In this document: one piece after another, positions 59,804 through 64,000 of the stretch
How positions within the stretch are numbered: position 1 is the stretch's first letter
Layout: every line of letters starts with the position of its first letter
DNA from: Tsukamurella sp. 1534
GTDB lineage: Bacteria; Actinomycetota; Actinomycetes; Mycobacteriales; Mycobacteriaceae
NCBI RefSeq assembly: GCF_000312385.1
Contig: NZ_HE997626.1
Location: forward strand, 607,206 to 671,205
DNA length: 64,000 nt
Reading direction: 5' to 3'
Notes under the pieces: model-generated
The model's input: the letters and a program-made list of their open reading frames with translations, nothing else
Databases searched by the model: none
What the model was told of the DNA's origin: nothing
Translations under genes and position numbers: made by a program

Positions 59804-62017
59804 CTACATCACCCTCCGATTGCCGACATACACACCGCCCGCCTCGACGAACGGCGCAGCACTGAACGGCAGCGCCCACGATTCCGCCACCTCGCCCACG
59901 GCGTACGCCGCGAGGCCGCTCGGCGAGGAGAGGCGCACCAGCGCGCGGGTGCCGTCGCTGCCGACGATCTCGCCGGTGCGGCCGAAGAAGACGTCGCCAC
60001 CCTCGGCGGTGTAGGCGTCGCGGATGTCGTACGCGGTGGTATCGGAGCCACTCGTGTTCGACTGCGTGCGCTTCCCCATGATCGCGGTGCCCGCGCCGCG
60101 CACCTCGACCGTCGCCGAGCCCTCCGCACCGGAGACCCGCTTGCCGAACATCGCCCGCGACCAGAGGGTTTCGCCGGTGGCCGGGTCGATCGCGGCGACC
60201 ACGGTCCGGTCGCCCTCCGCCCGCCACACCACCGGCAGCGACGGCGGCGCATCACAGAAGCAGTCGTGGGCGCCCTGCCAACCGCCGGCCACGGGGCGGA
60301 CGGTGCCGTCGCGGGCCACCACCTCCAGGGCGTCGCGCGTCTCCAGCAGCAGGCCGGTCATCGACGTCCGCACGACGGGCGACTGCCGGCCCGCTTCGTA
60401 TTCGCGGCGCAGCATTTCCCGACCACCGCCGTCGAGCACGGTGACGATGCCCTTCCCGAACGGGTCACCCTTCGGCGCGGCGGCGATCGCGACCGCGAAG
60501 CCCGCCGTGGGATGGATCTGCACGGTCTCCGCCGACAAGCGCCAGGCCTCGGTGCCGTCGGGGCGGAAGGCGATGGCCTCCTTCTCGGTGTGCCAGACCG
60601 CGTTCTCCCCCACGAACGCGGCATCCCCCTTGTCCCCCACGGGTTTCGTGGACACCGCACCCGACTCCAGGTCGACGACGGCGAGCAGCGGCTCCTGCGC
60701 GCCGGACTCCCCCACGCAGGCGAGCCGCCGCTCGCGCGCGGCGCAGCCCGATACGCGCTGCAGGTTCGGCAGCGCGATCACCGGGCGGGTGGGCCGCCCC
60801 GTCGCGGCGTCCACGACCGCGATCCCGCCGGGCCGCGAGCGCACCTGGAACGCGGCCAGCCGCTCGGTCGCGTCGAGGAAGTCCCAGTCGTCGCTCACCT
60901 CCCAGCGCGGCTTCTCGGGTTTCGCCGCCAGCGACGGCAGCGCGGGCACCGAGGACACGCGCGGCAGCGCGGCGGCCGCGGCGGTCGGCCCGTCTCCGGC
61001 GCCGGGCGAGCGCAGCCACCGGTATCCGCCGTATCCGGCGGCCGCCACGAGGAGCAGCGCGACGAGGCCGATCGCGGCGGCCGCGCGTCCGGTCCGCCGG
61101 GCGGCGGGCACCGTCGGGGCGGGGACCGGTTCCCGCCCGCGCAGGTGCGTCCGGTCGGGGTCGTGCGGCGCAGGTGCCGACGGTGCCCACCCGGGCGAGG
61201 CCTGGAGCACCCTTCCCAGCGCGGCCGCGAACTCGCCGCTCGTACCGAACCGGTGCGCCGGATCCTTCGCCATGCCCCGCGCGAGGACGGCGTCCACCTG
61301 CGGCGTCAGATCGGGGCGGGCGCGGCGGACCGTCGGCACCGGCGCCGCGAGATGGCCGGCGATCACGTTCGCGGCGTTGCTGTCCGCGAACGGCGCGGAC
61401 CCGGCCAGCAGGTGGAAGGCGGTGCACGCCAGGGAGTATTGATCGGACCTCGGCCCGACGGTGAGCCCACGCAGCTGTTCGGGGGAGGCGTATTGGAGCG
61501 TCCCGACGGTGACCCCGGTGCCGGTGAGGTCGGAGGCCTCGTCGCCCATCCGGGCGATGCCGAAATCGGTGAGCAGGATCCGGCGGTCGGTGCTGACCAG
61601 GATGTTGGCGGGTTTGACGTCGCGGTGCACGAGGCCGCGGGCGCCGGCGTAGTCCAGGGCGTCCGCGACGGCGGCGACGATCCGCACAACCTCGGCGTTC
61701 GGCAACCGTCCCGCGGCGGCGATCCTCGCCACGTCGGCGCCGTCGACGTAGGCGAGCGCGATCCACAGCCGGCCCTCGAACTCACCCCGGTCGTGCACCA
61801 TGACGATCGCCGGATGCGCGAGCGCGGCAGCCAGGTCGGCCTCGCGCTCGAACCGCGCGCGGTAGTGGGCATCGGCCGCGAACTGCGGGGCCAATACCTT
61901 CAGTGCATCGGATCGGGGCAGCCGCGGGTGCCGCGCGACGTACACCTCCCCCATCCCGCCGGCCCCGAGCATCCGCTCGATCCGGTACCCGGCGAAGTCC
62001 TCACCCGCGTGCAGCAT
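59804..62017 (-). CDS. Receptor-type Ser/Thr protein kinase with extracellular beta-propeller
   Basis: 737 residues. The kinase domain (about 1-265) has the glycine loop LGAGGMGEVY, Lys in ALKVL, catalytic HRDVKPANILV and DFGIARMG. A linker and one membrane helix (about 311-333, AAAIGLVALLLVAAAGYGGY) follow. The exported part (about 365-737) holds repeated PQQ-propeller-like strands (DLESGAVSTKPV, DPATGETLWSRAM) with a Cys pair in HDCFCDAPP. It probably senses an envelope ligand. Its relation to the EmbR-like FHA protein in this window is open. Confidence 0.9.
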   Translation of the reverse strand: MLHAGEDFAGYRIERMLGAGGMGEVYVARHPRLPRSDALKVLAPQFAADAHYRARFEREADLAAALAHPAIVMVHDRGEFEGRLWIALAYVDGADVARIAAAGRLPNAEVVRIVAAVADALDYAGARGLVHRDVKPANILVSTDRRILLTDFGIARMGDEASDLTGTGVTVGTLQYASPEQLRGLTVGPRSDQYSLACTAFHLLAGSAPFADSNAANVIAGHLAAPVPTVRRARPDLTPQVDAVLARGMAKDPAHRFGTSGEFAAALGRVLQASPGWAPSAPAPHDPDRTHLRGREPVPAPTVPAARRTGRAAAAIGLVALLLVAAAGYGGYRWLRSPGAGDGPTAAAAALPRVSSVPALPSLAAKPEKPRWEVSDDWDFLDATERLAAFQVRSRPGGIAVVDAATGRPTRPVIALPNLQRVSGCAARERRLACVGESGAQEPLLAVVDLESGAVSTKPVGDKGDAAFVGENAVWHTEKEAIAFRPDGTEAWRLSAETVQIHPTAGFAVAIAAAPKGDPFGKGIVTVLDGGGREMLRREYEAGRQSPVVRTSMTGLLLETRDALEVVARDGTVRPVAGGWQGAHDCFCDAPPSLPVVWRAEGDRTVVAAIDPATGETLWSRAMFGKRVSGAEGSATVEVRGAGTAIMGKRTQSNTSGSDTTAYDIRDAYTAEGGDVFFGRTGEIVGSDGTRALVRLSSPSGLAAYAVGEVAESWALPFSAAPFVEAGGVYVGNRRVM

Positions 62018-62082
62018 CGTGCCTCCTCATGCGGAGAGATGCTGCCACCCGGCGGTTGGCGCGCGCCTGGACTCGGCTGAGT

Positions 62083-62706
62083 TCAGACGCCGCCCAGGCG
62101 GTTCTCGCCGAGCGAGTGCACGAATCGGGGCCCGAGCAGCGCGAGCTCTCGCCGGTAGGCGTCGGCCCAGCCGCCGAACGGGACGTGAGCGAGGTACTCG
62201 TTGCGGAACCGGTCGTCCTCGGACACCTCGGTCACACAGAAGTCGGGGATGGCGAGGTCCACGACGGGCCCTCCGCGCTCCACCTCCGCCATGACGAGCG
62301 GTGCGTTGGCGCCGCGGAACTCGTCGATCACCCAGCCGTCCTCGCCGAGCCACATGGAGTGGCGGACCTTGGCGACGACGTGGTCGGCGCGGCGCACGAT
62401 CTGCCCGGCGACCAGCGGATCCAGTTCGCGCTCGGCCTCGTAGCGGGTGCCGCTCACGGCGGGCCCCTTGGCGGCCATGGTGCCGGTCGTCGCGTCGCCG
62501 AGCGCGTCGATGAGCACACCGGGATCGTCGGTCGGATCCTCGGGGGCCGGCCCCTGCACGCGCACCCGCACGGCGTATCCGTCCGCGGCGAACAGGTAGG
62601 CCTGCACGATCAGCGTGGGCGCGGGGTCGAGCGATGCGGCCTCGGGGACCTCGCGCACGAAGAACTTGCGCTCGAACTCGAAGTCCCCGAAACCCTGCTC
62701 AGACAT
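62083..62706 (-). CDS. CYTH-domain protein
   Basis: 207 residues. The ExExK motif reads FEFERKFFV at the start, and alternating charged strands (YAVRVRVQG, SGTRYEAERELD, RHSMWLGEDGWVIDEF, MAEVERGGPV) build the triphosphate tunnel. CYTH proteins act on triphosphates (adenylate cyclase, thiamine triphosphatase, tripolyphosphatase) or bind polyphosphate; which applies is not readable. ATG 62706 is preceded at 6 bases by TACGGT, and the longer open frame upstream is not conserved. Confidence 0.9.
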   Translation of the reverse strand: MSEQGFGDFEFERKFFVREVPEAASLDPAPTLIVQAYLFAADGYAVRVRVQGPAPEDPTDDPGVLIDALGDATTGTMAAKGPAVSGTRYEAERELDPLVAGQIVRRADHVVAKVRHSMWLGEDGWVIDEFRGANAPLVMAEVERGGPVVDLAIPDFCVTEVSEDDRFRNEYLAHVPFGGWADAYRRELALLGPRFVHSLGENRLGGV

Positions 62707-62712
62707 GGTTCC

Positions 62713-62718
62713 ACCGTA
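62713..62718 (-). promoter_or_regulatory. -10 box, leaderless start of the CYTH gene
   Basis: TACGGT on the minus strand, 6 bases before ATG 62706. Confidence 0.45.
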
Positions 62719-62729
62719 ACCGGTGAACC

Positions 62730-62936
62730 TCAGGCCAGCGCGTAACCGGCTTCCTTGACGGCCGCGTCGACCGCCGCGCGGTCGAGGTCCGCGTCGCTCG
62801 TCACGGTGACCGCGCCGGTCTCCACGTTCACGTCCACACCCTGCACGCCGGCGATCTCCGAGATCTCCTCGCGCACGGACGCGGCGCAATGGCCGCAGGT
62901 CATCCCGGTCACGGTGTAGTTGCTCTCCACTGCCAT
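62730..62936 (-). CDS. copZ: Heavy-metal-associated (CopZ-like) metallochaperone
   Basis: 68 residues, one HMA domain: TVTGMTCGHCAASVREEISE with the metal-binding CxxC (C14, C17), then VDVNVETGAVTVTSDADLD. It binds Cu(I) and passes it to an ATPase or repressor. A CsoR-type operator 62 bases upstream supports copper control. GGAGTGAGGA precedes ATG. No copper ATPase or csoR lies inside the window. Confidence 0.92.
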   Translation of the reverse strand: MAVESNYTVTGMTCGHCAASVREEISEIAGVQGVDVNVETGAVTVTSDADLDRAAVDAAVKEAGYALA

Positions 62937-62997
62937 TCCTCACTCCTTCGTCGCGACGGCCGCTGCTGTCCATCGTCGCGCGGACCGTCGACTCAAA

Positions 62998-63016
62998 TAT
63001 ACCCCCTAGGGGTACA
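62998..63016. promoter_or_regulatory. CsoR operator upstream of copZ
   Basis: TACCCC-CTA-GGGGTA (63000-63014), a perfect palindrome matching the CsoR box, flanked by AT. It lies between the copZ start and the end of the beta-lactamase-fold gene. Confidence 0.75.
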
Positions 63017-63026
63017 TTCGCCACGG

Positions 63027-64000
63027 TCACTCGACCGCGGCGGTGAGGAACCTGCCGATCACGTCGAACTCGTCGGGCCCGTCCAGCTGCAACTGGCTGA
63101 GCCACACCACCACCCGGCCGGTGTCCGGGTAGTAGTAGAACGCCGTGCCCGAGCCGCCGATCCAGCCGTACCGGCCCGGGACGCTCCACGGCTTGTCGCG
63201 GGCCACGTCCACCGCGCCGCCGTAGCCCCACGCGGCGCCGTCGAGGAACACGTTGCCCGGCTGCGGCGGCACGTGCGGCGTGAGCATCGAGCGCACCGCC
63301 TCCGGGGCGAGCACCCGCGCACCGTCGAGGGCGCCCTCGCCGCGCAGCATCCGGCCGAACCGCAGCATGTCGTCGAGGGTCGAGACCAACCCGCCCGAGC
63401 CCGACTCGAACACCGCCGGCGAGGTGAACGCCCCGTCCGCCGGGTCGACCACGACGAAGCCGTCGGGGCCGTTCTGTACCGCATCGCCGAGGCGTCCGCG
63501 CTGCGCGGGCCCGGCGTGGAGGGCCGTGTCCGCCATGCCGAGCGGGGCCAGCACCGCCTCGTCGAGCGCCTCCCCGAGGGTGCCGCCGGTGGCCCGCGCC
63601 AGCAGCACGCCCAGCAGATCGGCGCCCGTGTTGTAGGTCCACCCCTCCCCCGGCTGGTGCGCCAGCGGCAGCCGCCCGGCGACGGCCATCCACTCGTCGG
63701 GCGGCGGCGTGCCCTGCGGATCGGGCGGGCCCTGGTGCAATTCGCCGAACAGCGCCGCCATCAGGGGCGCGCCGAAATCCGAGACCATCCCCAGGCCGCC
63801 GGTGAAGGAGAGCAGGTGGCGCACCGTGATCGGGCGGTCGGCGGGCACAGTGTCGTCGAGCGGGCCGCCCGGATCGCGCAGCACCCGCGGCGCCGCGATC
63901 TCCGGAAGCCAGTGCGCCGCATCGTCGTCCAGCGCAAGCGTGCCGCGCTCGGCGTGCGCGAGCACGGCGGCCGCGAGGATCGGCTTCCCGATGGACGCGA
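63027..64000 (-). CDS. Serine beta-lactamase-fold hydrolase, N-terminus cut off
   Basis: At least 323 residues of a class C-type beta-lactamase/esterase-fold protein; the 5' end lies beyond the window. The catalytic SxxK is SIGKP in the last bases (about 63987-63998), the Tyr motif is TYNTGAD, and RHLLSFTGGLG is family-typical. The third motif is GGSG (IGGSGTAFYYY) rather than KTG, which suits esterases. Cytoplasmic or exported cannot be judged. Probably not an antibiotic-resistance gene. Confidence 0.85.
   Translation of the reverse strand, partial: ASIGKPILAAAVLAHAERGTLALDDDAAHWLPEIAAPRVLRDPGGPLDDTVPADRPITVRHLLSFTGGLGMVSDFGAPLMAALFGELHQGPPDPQGTPPPDEWMAVAGRLPLAHQPGEGWTYNTGADLLGVLLARATGGTLGEALDEAVLAPLGMADTALHAGPAQRGRLGDAVQNGPDGFVVVDPADGAFTSPAVFESGSGGLVSTLDDMLRFGRMLRGEGALDGARVLAPEAVRSMLTPHVPPQPGNVFLDGAAWGYGGAVDVARDKPWSVPGRYGWIGGSGTAFYYYPDTGRVVVWLSQLQLDGPDEFDVIGRFLTAAVE

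Noticed and set aside
63027-64000. Beta-lactam resistance gene
   Set aside because: Only the fold and SxxK/Tyr motifs are seen; the KTG-type motif is replaced by GGSG and such proteins are usually esterases.

Overview
The window is high-GC DNA from a mycolic-acid-containing actinobacterium (order Mycobacteriales). The evidence is a HadA/HadB mycolate dehydratase pair, the start of the Mce-transporter ATPase MceG, an EmbR-type SARP-FHA regulator, a BldC-type regulator, an MgtA-like mannosyltransferase, DUF3349 proteins and a menaquinone pathway. Gene order follows, from memory, two blocks of the Mycobacterium tuberculosis chromosome (roughly Rv0655 to Rv0634B, then Rv0566c to Rv0524). The gene mix suggests Tsukamurella or a close relative such as Gordonia or Rhodococcus, but the genus is inference. 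Coding density is very high: no gap reaches 300 bases, most genes overlap or abut, and about twenty have a TANNNT -10 box only 6-7 bases before the start codon, as leaderless mRNAs do.

1-10.2 kb, mostly minus strand: translation and secretion genes. From left to right these are mceG (partial), rplL-rplJ with a structured leader, a DUF2786 / two membrane paralogues / HELAHH metalloprotein chain, two small plus-strand DUF4190-like proteins, rplA-rplK, nusG, secE, tRNA-Trp, hadB-hadA, rpmG, and tRNA-Met, tRNA-Thr and tRNA-Tyr. No hadC lies between hadB and tRNA-Trp.

10.2-17.2 kb: yajQ, then a minus-strand run marR-menD-DUF3592-mgtA-like-menG-grcC-htpX that makes menaquinone and its prenyl tail. 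The htpX product has lost its HExxH zinc motif.

17.2-24.2 kb: an accessory stretch between menD and menC. It holds an AbrB-type membrane protein, a trans-enoyl-reductase-like protein, a CsoR/CstR-like repressor with DUF302 and a divergent Cys-rich miniprotein, an amidase/TetR pair sharing a double operator, and small hypothetical and secreted proteins.

24.2-38.4 kb: menC, a 3-hydroxyacyl-CoA dehydrogenase, a YWTD propeller protein, menB, small secreted or ligand-binding proteins, embR-like, a pit phosphate-transport cluster behind a PHO-box-like repeat, two DUF3349 genes, menE, an acyl-CoA dehydrogenase, menA and a short LysR-like protein. With menD and menG this gives most of the menaquinone pathway; menF is not here.

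38.4-48.4 kb: an XRE regulator divergent from an SDR, a Cds1-type cysteine desulfhydrase with DUF4229, bldC, and a tightly overlapped hemL-gpm-resA-ccdA-resB-ccsB operon for haem and cytochrome c maturation.

48.5-64 kb: lipid and transport genes. These are a WS/DGAT plus carboxylesterase pair behind a KstR-like box, a Tat-exported PhoD phosphatase, an acyl-CoA oxidase-type protein, an NCS1 permease, an MMPL-tetR pair with tandem operators, a receptor Ser/Thr kinase with an extracellular propeller, a CYTH protein, a copZ-like metallochaperone with a CsoR box, and a beta-lactamase-fold protein cut by the window end. No mobile element, integrase, IS or CRISPR array was seen.
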